64,000 nucleotides of DNA from Marinobacter vinifirmus (GTDB lineage Bacteria > Pseudomonadota > Gammaproteobacteria > Pseudomonadales > Oleiphilaceae): positions 1-64,000 of the forward strand of contig NZ_NEFY01000008.1 in NCBI RefSeq assembly GCF_002258215.1, written 5' to 3'. A program made the translations under genes and the position numbers. The notes below the pieces were generated by a model, which saw only the letters and a program-made list of their open reading frames with translations, ran no database searches and had not been told where the DNA came from. Shown piece by piece: positions 45,501-55,589 of this stretch. Every line of letters begins with the position of its first letter. The first letter of the stretch is position 1.

Positions 45501-46373
45501 TTATAGCCAGTCTATGCGCCCGGTAAGGTGGGGCGCGTCTCCCTTGGCATTCAGAATCTGATAGTCCCAGCCGTCTGCCCTGGTGCGCCAGTTCAGCTGC
45601 GCGGTGCCGGGCAGGAACAGCGGCTTCTTGAACTGGCAGCTGACTTTCACCGGCCCTGACTGCCAGCCTTCCTGTTGTTCCAACAGCGCCAGTGCGTGGG
45701 CCTTGGTCCACATGCCATGGGCAATCGCCCGCGGAAAACCGAAAGCCCGGGCGCTCAGGGCGTGCATGTGGATGGGGTTGCGGTCACCGGATACCTTCGC
45801 ATATTGACGGCCGATGCTTTCCGGCGCCTTGATGGCTTCAGAGAAAGGGTAATGGTCGAGTTGCGGGGGACTCTTGCTGCCTCCGGAGGCTCCCTGGCCG
45901 GCCATCCGGAACAGGTTGGTGCTGGTTTCTTCCCAGATCAGCTTGCCGGCGGCCCGGGCTTCGGTAATCAGGTCGAACTCCATGCCCCTGTCTGTGCGCT
46001 GCTGGTTGCCCAGCGTTACCTGTATATCCAGGTTTTCGCCGGCACTGACCGGGCGATGCTGGATGATGGTGTTGCGCAGGTGCACCAGCCCCAGCAAGGG
46101 CAGGGGAAAGGATTTTTCCGTCAGCAGCTTCAGGTGCAGGGGGAACGCCAGGATGTGGGGCCAGGTAATGGGGGCCCGGGAGCCTGGTTTGAACCCGCAT
46201 ATGCGCTGATAGGTTTTCAGGGCCGGAGTGTTGGTGGCAATCCCCAGCAGGTCTGCCTGCAGGTCCGGAATGCGGGTTTGCTCGCCCGGCTTGTGTTGTT
46301 TGGGCAGCAGGGCCTTGCCATATAGTGGCAGCAAGGCCGGCGGTGCGCTGTGGTAGACCAGTGAATCCGGCAT
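45501..46373 (-). CDS. MaoC-like hydratase
   Basis: Hot-dog-fold protein of 290 residues with the MaoC/hydratase-2 catalytic motif YAKVSGDRNPIHMHALSARAFGFPRAIAHGMW (Asp and His in the SGDRNPIH segment). Probably an enoyl-CoA hydratase for fatty acid oxidation or synthesis, though the N-terminal half (1-150) is only a degenerate hot dog, as in fused two-domain MaoC enzymes. It is divergent from an AraC-type regulator (46551), with a nested inverted repeat between them, which suggests that it may be a target. Confidence 0.83.
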   Translation of the reverse strand: MPDSLVYHSAPPALLPLYGKALLPKQHKPGEQTRIPDLQADLLGIATNTPALKTYQRICGFKPGSRAPITWPHILAFPLHLKLLTEKSFPLPLLGLVHLRNTIIQHRPVSAGENLDIQVTLGNQQRTDRGMEFDLITEARAAGKLIWEETSTNLFRMAGQGASGGSKSPPQLDHYPFSEAIKAPESIGRQYAKVSGDRNPIHMHALSARAFGFPRAIAHGMWTKAHALALLEQQEGWQSGPVKVSCQFKKPLFLPGTAQLNWRTRADGWDYQILNAKGDAPHLTGRIDWL

Positions 46374-46479
46374 TAAGGCTTTCTCCCGATTATTAATGGT
46401 TTCAGGTACAACTGTGCGTGCGTGGCCTGATATGCTCTAATGTACGACGAAAGTCTGGCAAACCCGGCCAGAGGTGGCA

Positions 46480-46517
46480 TTGACCCGGCGTGCTCCGGAC
46501 CCTGTCCGGTGGGTCAA
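46480..46517. promoter_or_regulatory. nested inverted repeat between MaoC and AraC genes
   Basis: TTGACCC (46480-46486) pairs with GGGTCAA (46511-46517), enclosing CCGGAC-CCT-GTCCGG (46495-46509), a second perfect inverted repeat. It lies in the 177-base divergent intergenic region, 34 bases before the AraC-type gene start. It could be a regulator operator or an mRNA hairpin in the AraC gene's leader; sequence alone cannot decide. Confidence 0.45.
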
Positions 46518-46550
46518 AGTGGTAACTGATAAATAAAAAAGCGGGACTCT

Positions 46551-47582
46551 ATGCAGGAACTACGTGATGCGGGCGTGATGCTGCGCCTGATTTATGAGGC
46601 GATGAAGAAAAAGGGCATTGATACCAATGCTATTTTCAGCCGTCTGGGTGTAGACGAGCAGTATGTTTATACCGATCAGCTCCGAACTCCCCACAATGCC
46701 CAGCTGTATTTCTGGCAGGCGGTTGAAGATGTATCCGGCGATGACGATGTTGGCCTGCACCTGGGGCCACTGTTGCCGGCCTACAAAGGGCAGGTGCTGG
46801 AATACCTGTTCCTGAGTAGCCCCACCTTTGGCGAAGGTCTTCGACGGGCCCAGAACTATCAGCGCTTGCTGAGTGATGCGGCCAATACCGATTTCTTTGT
46901 GGAAGGCGACGAAGCCTGCATGGTGCTGGATGCAGCCTCCGAAGAAGTCAGCCGGCTGCGGCACTTCAACGAGTGCTTTGTGCAGGGCTTGATTACCTTC
47001 TTCAAATCCATTACCGATGGCCGTTTTTATCCGTCCCGCATCGAGTTCGAGCATGAGCGGGAAAAAGGTACCGACCACGCAAAGGAAGTGCTCGGTTGCG
47101 ATGTGGTGTTCGGCGCCCGAGAAAACCGTCTGTACTTCCCTGTGGAAATTCTGTCCTATGCCTCGCCCCATGCCGAGCCGGAACTGCTGGCCCTGCACGA
47201 GCGCTTTGCCAGTGAGCAGGTAGCAAGGCTCGAGAAGAAAGACATCGTAGGGCAGGTAGAACGGATTATTGCCGAGCTGCTGGACAGCGGTGAGGTTACA
47301 CTGGATGCGGTGGCCGAAAGGCTAGGCATCAAGCCCAGAACCCTGCGCACCCGGCTGACCGAAGCTGAAACCAGTTTCAACCAGGTGCTGGCGGATTTCC
47401 GCTACCGGCTGGCCCGTCAGCTGCTGGCAACCACCGACGAGTCCATCGACGAGATCGTGTATCTGACCGGTTTCTCCGAGCCCAGCACGTTTTACCGTGC
47501 GTTCAAGCGCTGGTCTGGCATGACGCCGATCGAGTACCGTAAAACCGCCCAGACCAAGGATGTGATGGTCGACGCCATGTAA
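46551..47582 (+). CDS. AraC family transcriptional regulator
   Basis: 343 residues with an N-terminal arabinose-binding-type sensor domain (about 20-200) and a C-terminal double helix-turn-helix (about 245-335; LDAVAERLGIKPRTLRTRLTEAETSFNQVL, then DEIVYLTGFSEPSTFYRAFKRWSGMTPIEYR). It resembles regulators of lipid and organic acid catabolism of the OruR/AraC type with a DUF-like sensor. The divergent MaoC-like gene is a likely target, as is its own promoter. No ligand can be inferred. No strong ribosome site is seen before ATG 46551. Confidence 0.9.
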   Translation: MQELRDAGVMLRLIYEAMKKKGIDTNAIFSRLGVDEQYVYTDQLRTPHNAQLYFWQAVEDVSGDDDVGLHLGPLLPAYKGQVLEYLFLSSPTFGEGLRRAQNYQRLLSDAANTDFFVEGDEACMVLDAASEEVSRLRHFNECFVQGLITFFKSITDGRFYPSRIEFEHEREKGTDHAKEVLGCDVVFGARENRLYFPVEILSYASPHAEPELLALHERFASEQVARLEKKDIVGQVERIIAELLDSGEVTLDAVAERLGIKPRTLRTRLTEAETSFNQVLADFRYRLARQLLATTDESIDEIVYLTGFSEPSTFYRAFKRWSGMTPIEYRKTAQTKDVMVDAM

Positions 47583-47622
47583 GGCGGTTTTCTGAAAATC
47601 TGAAAAAAGTTCTTCAAAAGCG

Positions 47623-47650
47623 TTGACATAAACGGGGGCGTCTTTATAAT
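47623..47650 (+). promoter_or_regulatory. consensus promoter of tRNA-Asp
   Basis: -35 TTGACA (47623-47628) and -10 TATAAT (47645-47650) both match the sigma70 consensus perfectly with 16 bases between them. The sequence after the -10 is GC-rich (GCGCCCTCG), the discriminator feature of growth-rate-controlled stable RNA promoters. It lies 50 bases before the tRNA. Confidence 0.93.
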
Positions 47651-47700
47651 GCGCCCTCGTTGTCACAGAGCAGTCGCAAGACAGCTCAGGCACGCCGCGC

Positions 47701-47777
47701 GGAGCGGTAGTTCAGTTGGTTAGAATACCGGCCTGTCACGCCGGGGGTCGCGGGTTCGAGTCCCGTCCGCTCCGCCA
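47701..47777 (+). tRNA. tRNA-Asp (anticodon GTC)
   Basis: Full cloverleaf, 77 bases with encoded CCA. Acceptor stem GGAGCGG (47701-47707) pairs with CCGCTCC (47767-47773); D arm GTTCAGTTGGTTAGAA; anticodon stem CCGGC/GCCGG with loop CTGTCAC, anticodon GTC at 47735-47737; T arm with GGTTCGAGTCC. A perfect-consensus promoter precedes it. No intrinsic terminator is clear downstream. Nothing shows that an element has integrated at this tRNA. Confidence 0.98.
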
Positions 47778-47829
47778 TTTATCTCCTCCCCCTTGTTTTC
47801 GATATCCCCTTTTTATTTCCAGATTTTTC

Positions 47830-48873
47830 TCAGCTATCTGACCTGATTTGTTTTCGCCGTTCGCCCGGGCTTGTTCCGTGCCAGCGCTGGTATGCCTTGT
47901 GAAAGGCCGGTGGGTTGGCAAAGCCCAGCAGCCAGGCAATTTCCGCCAGTGATGTATCGGTTTCCTTCAGGTAATCCTCTGCCAGTTGTTTGCGGGTGTC
48001 GTCCAGCAGTTGCCGGAAACCGGTGCCCTCGGCGCTCAGTTGCCGTTGCAGGGTCCAGGCCGTGGTGCCCAGCCGGGCGGCCAGTATTTCCAGCGTAGGC
48101 GTTTCACCCCGCAGCAAGGGGGTTAACAGGTGGCGCACCCGGTCGGCCACACTCCAGCCTTTGCGGATTTGCCGCAGCTCCCGTTCACATACTCCTGACA
48201 GCTTCTCGTACATGCCCTCATGGGCCTGGGACGGGCTTTGTCGCCATACGCTTTCCTTAAGGCGGATGGCGTTCTCCCGGGCGCCGAACTCCACCGGGCA
48301 GCGAAACCAGCTTTCGAACACGTCGTCCAGTCCAATGGATGGATACTCGATCCATACTTTTTCCAGCACGTCGTAGCGGCCGGTGATATGCCGGGCCAGT
48401 TGGGTCCAGGCCGCCAGTATGGAATCCACCACAAAGTAGTTGTACGGGTTGTAGGGCTGGATCGAGTAGAAGCGCACGGTGCGCTGGAATTCATCGACCG
48501 AGGGTTCGCCCCGGGAATTCTGGCTGGTGAGCAGGGAATAGCGAATCAGGCTACGGAAGGCCTGGCGCACCGAGCTGGCAGTTTCTGCGGCCAGTCCGGC
48601 CATGCCGGCGTCCACCGGCCGAGTCAGGGCGCCCATGCGCAGGCCCAGGGCGGGATTGCCGGTTGCGGTGATGGCAGCATGGCCAAGACGCATAAAACGG
48701 GGGATGCTGATGCGGGCATCAGCCGAGGCCAGTGCAGCATCATCCAGCCGGAACCTGGCTTTCAGTTTGTCGATATTGCCGCCTTCGGCTTCGGTTGCGC
48801 GCAGCAGTACTGCCGCATACAGCAGGCTGATATCGCCGAGGGCGTTCTGTTTAGGGGGGCTATTTTCAGGCAT
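47830..48873 (-). CDS. AraC family transcriptional regulator
   Basis: 347 residues. N-terminal sensor domain (about 15-215) of the arabinose-binding-like type and a C-terminal AraC helix-turn-helix domain (about 240-340; LEILAARLGTTAWTLQRQLSAEGTGFRQLL, then AEIAWLLGFANPPAFHKAYQRWHGTSPGERR). The reading frame continues upstream through the divergent reductase gene for hundreds of codons, but that part is a shadow; ATG 48873 gives the natural length and N terminus. It is divergent from the FadH-like gene (138 bases between starts), which is its most likely target. Confidence 0.88.
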   Translation of the reverse strand: MPENSPPKQNALGDISLLYAAVLLRATEAEGGNIDKLKARFRLDDAALASADARISIPRFMRLGHAAITATGNPALGLRMGALTRPVDAGMAGLAAETASSVRQAFRSLIRYSLLTSQNSRGEPSVDEFQRTVRFYSIQPYNPYNYFVVDSILAAWTQLARHITGRYDVLEKVWIEYPSIGLDDVFESWFRCPVEFGARENAIRLKESVWRQSPSQAHEGMYEKLSGVCERELRQIRKGWSVADRVRHLLTPLLRGETPTLEILAARLGTTAWTLQRQLSAEGTGFRQLLDDTRKQLAEDYLKETDTSLAEIAWLLGFANPPAFHKAYQRWHGTSPGERRKQIRSDS

Positions 48874-48954
48874 GCCGGTATTATTGCTGTTATCCAGAGA
48901 TAATAAAATGTCTGGTCTGGATATTGTTGGCGCCTTCGGTGCTGGGTAGTGTAG

Positions 48955-51075
<2,121 letters not shown>

Positions 51076-51208
51076 TCACAAATCGTTGCAGTTTTTCTCT
51101 GTGTTTTGGGGCCGGTCTGGCTAGACTATGGAAATTCGGCAAGGGGGTAGGGAACCCTCAGGCCGGCCCTGTCGTTCGAATAACAAGTTACAAGCATGGA
51201 GAAGGTTG

Positions 51209-52459
51209 ATGGTCAGTGCCGCCCAGGCAGCCGAGGGTAACTCAGCTGTCTTCTTGATGGATGGTAGCCAGGTGTCCCGGCAGATGCGCTGGTCGGAGTT
51301 TGGTGCCTTTCTGGATGGCTATGTTGGGCTTTCGGACCTTGCCGAAACCGATGTGCGCGCCGTGCTGGTCAATCTCAACCCTGACCTGACGGTGGCCTCC
51401 CTGGTGTTCTTCCGGATCTGGTTTGACGAAGAAGGCCGCGCAGACAGCAGTTGGAACGTGCCCATCGAAGCGCTGGCGGAAAAGGGTGCCAAGGGCCCCG
51501 ACCTGGGCGGTGGCGCAATCCGCCTGGTGTGTCGCAGCCAGTGTCCGGACCCTGCTTTTGCAGAGGAACTCTGGGACCCGGATATGACCCCGGGCAGCAA
51601 CCATTTCCACTCGATTCGCAAGGCTGTTGAAGCCAATAGTCTGCATTTCCGCCAGGCTGAGCCAGCAGAGGAAAATATCCCTGTACTGGTGAATTCGTCG
51701 TCTGCGGCCACCGACGAGCGTGTCGATATCGAACGTGCCCGCCTGGCCCAGGTGCTTCGGGAGCAACGGCTGCGCATCAAAACCCTGCAGAGCGTGCACC
51801 GGGATGCAGTGTCTGACCTGCAGCGTGACCATCGCCTGGAGATGCAGGCTTTGCGTTCGGAGATGACCGAGCTGGACCAGAAGTACGAACGGCTTCGGGT
51901 CAGTAAGGAGCAGCTCAAGAATCGCCTGCAGGAGCGTAATGAGCAATACCTCGCGCTACAGGAGCAGCTGGGTAAAGAGACCCCGGCCGATCCGGACGCA
52001 GGGCCCGACGTTGAGGGCGGCAAATCGGATGCCGAAACGGTCCTGCTGAGGGAGCAGCTGGAGCGCAAGGAGCGGGAGCTGGAGCTGCGGGAGGAAAGGC
52101 TGGTTGCCCTCGAACAGGAAAACCAGGAGCTCAGAAATCGCGAAGTGCCGGAAGATTCGCTGCTGGAACAGTTGCGAAACCAGGTGGTGTTCCTGGTGGC
52201 TTATCACCCCGGTGTCGGCCACATCACACTGCCGTACGATGATATCGAAACCTACTTTGCCAATCCCCAGGCCTACGCCGCTGACCAGTGCGGCATGAAC
52301 GAGGCCGCCTACCGGGAGTGGCTGGCACACTATGAAAACCCGGTGTGCAACCATGCCGATGCCGACGGCAATGCGTGCGGTGAACCGATCATGAGAGTGT
52401 CCCAGCCGGCGGATTTCGAGGCCGGCAAAGACGACCGCTGCGAACAGCATAAAGCCTGA
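51209..52459 (+). CDS. coiled-coil protein with C-terminal Cys/His cluster
   Basis: 416 residues, family unknown to me. An N-terminal mixed domain (about 1-150), a long charged coiled coil (about 165-320, rich in Glu, Arg, Leu and Gln) and a C-terminal region of about 90 residues with Cys and His (CGMNEAAYREWL, CNHADADGNACGEP, DDRCEQHKA), which could hold a metal. ATG 51209 is preceded by GGAGAAGG. It is immediately upstream of nadK in the same direction, 83 bases away. No signal peptide. Structural or scaffold roles are possible but not shown. Confidence 0.75.
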   Translation: MVSAAQAAEGNSAVFLMDGSQVSRQMRWSEFGAFLDGYVGLSDLAETDVRAVLVNLNPDLTVASLVFFRIWFDEEGRADSSWNVPIEALAEKGAKGPDLGGGAIRLVCRSQCPDPAFAEELWDPDMTPGSNHFHSIRKAVEANSLHFRQAEPAEENIPVLVNSSSAATDERVDIERARLAQVLREQRLRIKTLQSVHRDAVSDLQRDHRLEMQALRSEMTELDQKYERLRVSKEQLKNRLQERNEQYLALQEQLGKETPADPDAGPDVEGGKSDAETVLLREQLERKERELELREERLVALEQENQELRNREVPEDSLLEQLRNQVVFLVAYHPGVGHITLPYDDIETYFANPQAYAADQCGMNEAAYREWLAHYENPVCNHADADGNACGEPIMRVSQPADFEAGKDDRCEQHKA

Positions 52460-52542
52460 TCCCGCGAAGTTTTTTCAGTATCCGCCCGAGTTTCGTTAAA
52501 CTGTGGGTCTGTTCGTCTCATTCAGACACCACGGGATACTTC

Positions 52543-53427
52543 ATGGACCAGTTCAGGAATATCGGGATTATCGGGCGCATGGGCAGCGTCAAGGTAGTTG
52601 AGTCGCTGCGCCAGCTGAAACAGTACCTGACCGCAAACAACTACCACGTCATTATCGAAGAAGACACCGCGACCATGATTCCGGGCCACGGCCTGCAGGT
52701 GGCCAGCAAGAAGCTCCTGGGAGAAATCTGCGACCTGGTGATTGTGGTCGGTGGTGACGGCAGTTTGCTGGGCGCCGCCCGGGAAATGGCCAAGGCCAAG
52801 ATTCCGTTGCTGGGCGTTAACCGGGGTCGCCTCGGATTTCTGACCGATATCTCCCCCAACGACCTTGAAGAGCGGCTGGCCCAGGTGCTGGCCGGTGACT
52901 ACATCGAAGAATCCCGGTTTCTGCTGGACGGCCACGTAGAGCGCAACGGCCAGCCTCTTGGCTATGGCTCTGCCCTGAACGACGTGGTGCTGCACCCGGG
53001 CAAGTCTACCCGGATGATCGGCTTCGACCTGTTTATCGACGGCCACTTCGTTTACAGCCAGCGCTCTGACGGCCTGATTGTGGCCACGCCCACCGGTTCG
53101 ACGGCGTATTCACTGTCTGCCGGCGGTCCGATTATGCATCCCAAGCTGGATGCCGTGGTGCTGGTGCCCATGTTCCCCCATACCCTCAGCAGTCGCCCGA
53201 TCGTGGTGGATGGCAAGAGCGAGATCAAGCTGGTGATCGGCGAGACCAACGAAACCTATCCGCAGATCAGTTTCGATGGCCAGATGAACATTTCCTGCGC
53301 GCCGGGTGACATCATTCGCATCACCAAGAAGCCCTTCAAGGTTCGGCTGATTCACCCCACCGACCACAACTTCTACGCCACCTGCCGTGACAAGCTGGGC
53401 TGGGCAAGCACGATTACAGCGAGTTGA
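52543..53427 (+). CDS. nadK: NAD kinase
   Basis: Phosphorylates NAD to NADP using ATP (or polyphosphate in some species), cytoplasmic. The 294-residue protein has the GGDGS motif (70-74), the LNDVVLHPG block and the substrate-binding SDGLIVATPTGSTAYSLSAGGP segment. It is followed after 2 bases by a metallophosphatase gene, and the block nadK to pepN has the same order as in Pseudomonas from memory. Confidence 0.96.
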   Translation: MDQFRNIGIIGRMGSVKVVESLRQLKQYLTANNYHVIIEEDTATMIPGHGLQVASKKLLGEICDLVIVVGGDGSLLGAAREMAKAKIPLLGVNRGRLGFLTDISPNDLEERLAQVLAGDYIEESRFLLDGHVERNGQPLGYGSALNDVVLHPGKSTRMIGFDLFIDGHFVYSQRSDGLIVATPTGSTAYSLSAGGPIMHPKLDAVVLVPMFPHTLSSRPIVVDGKSEIKLVIGETNETYPQISFDGQMNISCAPGDIIRITKKPFKVRLIHPTDHNFYATCRDKLGWASTITAS

Positions 53428-53429
53428 GT

Positions 53430-54419
53430 ATGGCGGGTTACGACATTATCGGCGACATCCACGGTTGCGCTAACACGCTGCAGCGGCTGCTGGACCAGAT
53501 GGGCTACCGCAAGGTGAACGGGGTTTACCGGCACCCGAAGCGGCAGGCAATTTTTATTGGTGACATTATCGACCGCGGCCCCCGCATTCGCGAGGCCCTG
53601 CACCTGGTGCGGGACATGGTGGAGCATGGCGCTGCCCGTATTGTCATGGGCAACCATGAGTACAATGCGCTGGGTTACTGCACCCGGGCCCGCCCAGGCA
53701 GTGGCAAGCAGTTCCTTCGTGAGCATAACCCGCGGCATGACCGGCTGATCAAGGAAACCCTTGAGCAGTTTGATGCGTATCCTCATGAGTGGAATGAATT
53801 CCTGGAATGGTTCTATACCATTCCGCTGTTCATCGACGACGAGGATTTCCGGGTGGTGCACGCGTGCTGGGACCAGGACCTGATCGACAAGTTCAGGCAA
53901 AGCCAGGGCGGAGCCTGCATTGATGAAGACTTCCTGCATGCCTCTGCAGCCATCGAGTCGTTTGCCGGGCAGGTGATGGATACCTTGCTGCGGGGAACCG
54001 ACCTGCGCTTGCCGGAAGGCATGTCGATTACCGGCAAGGACGGCTATGTGCGGGAATTCTTCCGCACCAAGTTCTGGGCCGATGATCCGAAAACCTACGC
54101 CGACGTGGTGTTCCAGCCAGACCCGCTGCCCCCGGAAGTGGCCCGTATAGAGCTGACGGATGCCGAGTACCGGCAGCTGATCACCTATCCGCTGGATGCG
54201 CCCCCGGTATTTGTGGGCCATTACTGGATGGATGGAAAACCGGCGCCGCTGAAGGCCAATGTGGCTTGTATCGATTACAGTGCGGTGAAGTACGGCAAGC
54301 TGGTGGCGTACCGGATGGACGACGAAGACGTGCTGTCGAAAGACAAGTTTGTCTGGGTGGATGTAGACCGGCCGGAACAGCCGGATTATCCCACCAGTGA
54401 AGACAGTGTGGCACGCTGA
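53430..54419 (+). CDS. calcineurin-type metallophosphatase
   Basis: 329 residues. Metal-binding signatures of serine/threonine phosphatase-like enzymes are present: GDIHGC near the N terminus, GDIIDRGP, GNHEYN and a later VVHACW with the metal His. Resembles bacterial PrpA/diadenosine tetraphosphatase-like proteins; the substrate is unknown. The gene begins two bases after the nadK stop and is followed by the rhomboid gene within 15 bases. An in-frame TTG six bases upstream overlaps nadK; ATG 53430 is preferred. Confidence 0.85.
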   Translation: MAGYDIIGDIHGCANTLQRLLDQMGYRKVNGVYRHPKRQAIFIGDIIDRGPRIREALHLVRDMVEHGAARIVMGNHEYNALGYCTRARPGSGKQFLREHNPRHDRLIKETLEQFDAYPHEWNEFLEWFYTIPLFIDDEDFRVVHACWDQDLIDKFRQSQGGACIDEDFLHASAAIESFAGQVMDTLLRGTDLRLPEGMSITGKDGYVREFFRTKFWADDPKTYADVVFQPDPLPPEVARIELTDAEYRQLITYPLDAPPVFVGHYWMDGKPAPLKANVACIDYSAVKYGKLVAYRMDDEDVLSKDKFVWVDVDRPEQPDYPTSEDSVAR

Positions 54420-54433
54420 GACGGGGAGAGCAG

Positions 54434-55111
54434 GTGGATAACGAAAGGTCTTACCCGATTACCCCGGACGGCCGCTGGCAGCCCGCGCCTCGCCACGCCC
54501 CGTTTGTGATCGCAACCATAGTGATCGCGGTGGTGATGGTGTGGTTTACCGGCATGGGCCAGAACGCCCTGGCGGCAAACCTGATGTTTGTGGATCCCCG
54601 GCCATTCAGTTGGGAGGTGTTCAGCTCGCTGGCTGGCCGCCTGGAGGCGCTGTCGGCGTCCCTGGCCAGTGGCCAGGTGTGGCGGCTGATTACGCCGGAT
54701 TTCTTGCACTTCAGCTGGACCCACATCATCTTCAACTCGGTGATGTTGTGGTTTCTGGGCAGCCAGATTGAGTGGATAGACGGCCGTGCCCGGCTGGCGG
54801 TGCTGTTTCTGGTGGCAAGCCTGCTGTCCAATGGCCTGCAGTACCTGGTGTCCGGCCCGCTGTTTGGCGGCTTGTCCGGTGTGGTGTACGGCATTCTGGG
54901 TTACTGCTGGATGAGCCAGCGCAGGCGCCCGCGTTTCCAGTTCCCGCCGGCCCTGGTGACCTTTGCGCTGGTGTGGATGGTGATCGGCTTTACTCCGTTG
55001 CCGGAAATGCTTGGCCTTGGCCGCATGGCGAACGAAGCCCATCTGGGCGGTTTTGTGGCAGGGTTGCTGGTGGCTGCGTTATCGCCCTTGCGGGGCAAGC
55101 GCTGGCGATAA
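54434..55111 (+). CDS. rhomboid family intramembrane serine protease
   Basis: 225 residues with about six membrane helices. Catalytic Ser in GGLSGVVYG (about 141) and His in EAHLGGFVAG (about 202) give the rhomboid dyad; the N-terminal helix contact motif is HIIFNSVML. It starts at GTG 54434 with GGGGAG upstream, in a short-gap operon with nadK and the metallophosphatase. It should cleave a transmembrane substrate; none is identified. Confidence 0.9.
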   Translation: MDNERSYPITPDGRWQPAPRHAPFVIATIVIAVVMVWFTGMGQNALAANLMFVDPRPFSWEVFSSLAGRLEALSASLASGQVWRLITPDFLHFSWTHIIFNSVMLWFLGSQIEWIDGRARLAVLFLVASLLSNGLQYLVSGPLFGGLSGVVYGILGYCWMSQRRRPRFQFPPALVTFALVWMVIGFTPLPEMLGLGRMANEAHLGGFVAGLLVAALSPLRGKRWR

Positions 55112-55114
55112 ACC

Positions 55115-55144
55115 AAAAAAAAAAGCCCCACCGGAAGGTGGGGC
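55115..55144 (-). terminator. strong intrinsic terminator, minus strand
   Basis: Eight-bp perfect stem GCCCCACC / GGTGGGGC with a four-base loop, followed on the minus strand by ten U residues (A run 55115-55124). On the plus strand only ATAAAA follows, so it is strongest leftwards. No leftward protein gene exists within reach, so it must end a non-coding transcript, though it may also help to end the rhomboid mRNA. Confidence 0.85.
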
Positions 55145-55207
55145 ATAAAAAGAGCGTTTTAGCTCCTGATGAGAGAGACCAAATGATACGACCGTCTGTC
55201 ATTTGGT
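55115..55207 (-). ncRNA. predicted Fur-regulated small RNA
   Basis: An orphan transcription unit on the minus strand between the rhomboid and DUF1315 genes. The predicted RNA of about 93 nt starts near 55207 and opens with a 9-bp hairpin ACCAAAUGA / UCAUUUGGU (55199-55207 with 55178-55186). A pyrimidine stretch CUCUCUCAUC follows, then a 5-bp hairpin GGAGC/GCUCU with U residues. It ends in an intrinsic terminator, GCCCCACC-UUCC-GGUGGGGC (55125-55144) and ten U residues (55115-55124). No protein frame lies inside. Its promoter carries a Fur box (55213-55231). The layout matches iron-responsive sRNAs such as RyhB and PrrF; base-pairing targets are unknown, and the CU-rich segment could pair with Shine-Dalgarno regions. 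Confidence 0.62.
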
Positions 55208-55212
55208 GAATT

Positions 55213-55243
55213 AATGATAATTGTTATCATTTGCGTCTGTCAA
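55213..55243 (-). promoter_or_regulatory. sigma70 promoter overlapped by Fur box
   Basis: Minus strand -35 TTGACA (55238-55243), 18-base spacer, -10 TATCAT (55214-55219). The spacer and -10 are covered by AATGATAATTGTTATCATT (55213-55231), a near-perfect palindrome matching the Fur consensus (7-1-7 form, TGATAAT-N-ATTATCA with one change). Fur with Fe2+ bound should block this promoter in iron-rich conditions. Confidence 0.75.
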
Positions 55244-55289
55244 ACGGATTTGCCGATTTTTCAATGAACAAATTTTCAGGAGGTGGGCA

Positions 55290-55589
55290 ATGACCTACGA
55301 AGAGTTGATCGAGCGGCTGGATCCGAACGTGTACCGCAATCTGAAACAGGCAATTGAGCTGGGCAAGTGGCCGGACGGCCGTGCCCTGACCCGTGAGCAG
55401 CGGGAAATCAGCCTGGAAGCGGTGATCTATTACGAAGAAAAGCACAAGGTGCCGGAAGAGCAGCGTGTCGGCTACCTCGACCGGGGCGAAAAGGCGGGCA
55501 CCGCCTGTGACCCGTCTGTGCAGTTCCGCAAGGATCGCCAGGGCAACGATGATGTCGATCCGGATCAGTTTGTAGAGGTCAAGGTTTGA
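55290..55589 (+). CDS. DUF1315 family protein (YeaC-like)
   Basis: 99-residue conserved protein of unknown function. MTYEELIERLDPNVYRNLKQAIELGKWPDGRALT is the family's typical start, and the end is an acidic tail DVDPDQFVEVKV. ATG 55290 follows AGGAGGTG. It overlaps the next gene's start (TTG within the TGA) and so is co-translated with the DUF2797 gene. The Fur box at 55213-55231 lies 59 bases upstream, but its polarity suits a leftward RNA better. Confidence 0.9.
   Translation: MTYEELIERLDPNVYRNLKQAIELGKWPDGRALTREQREISLEAVIYYEEKHKVPEEQRVGYLDRGEKAGTACDPSVQFRKDRQGNDDVDPDQFVEVKV

Noticed and set aside
47701..48873. tRNA-Asp as an integration site for an island
   Set aside because: No integrase, no repeated 3' tRNA segment nearby and the following genes look native.
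55213..55289. Fur control of the rightward DUF1315-DUF2797 genes
   Set aside because: The palindrome could act both ways, but no decent plus-strand -35/-10 pair overlaps it, while the minus strand has a clear one. Not excluded, only less supported.
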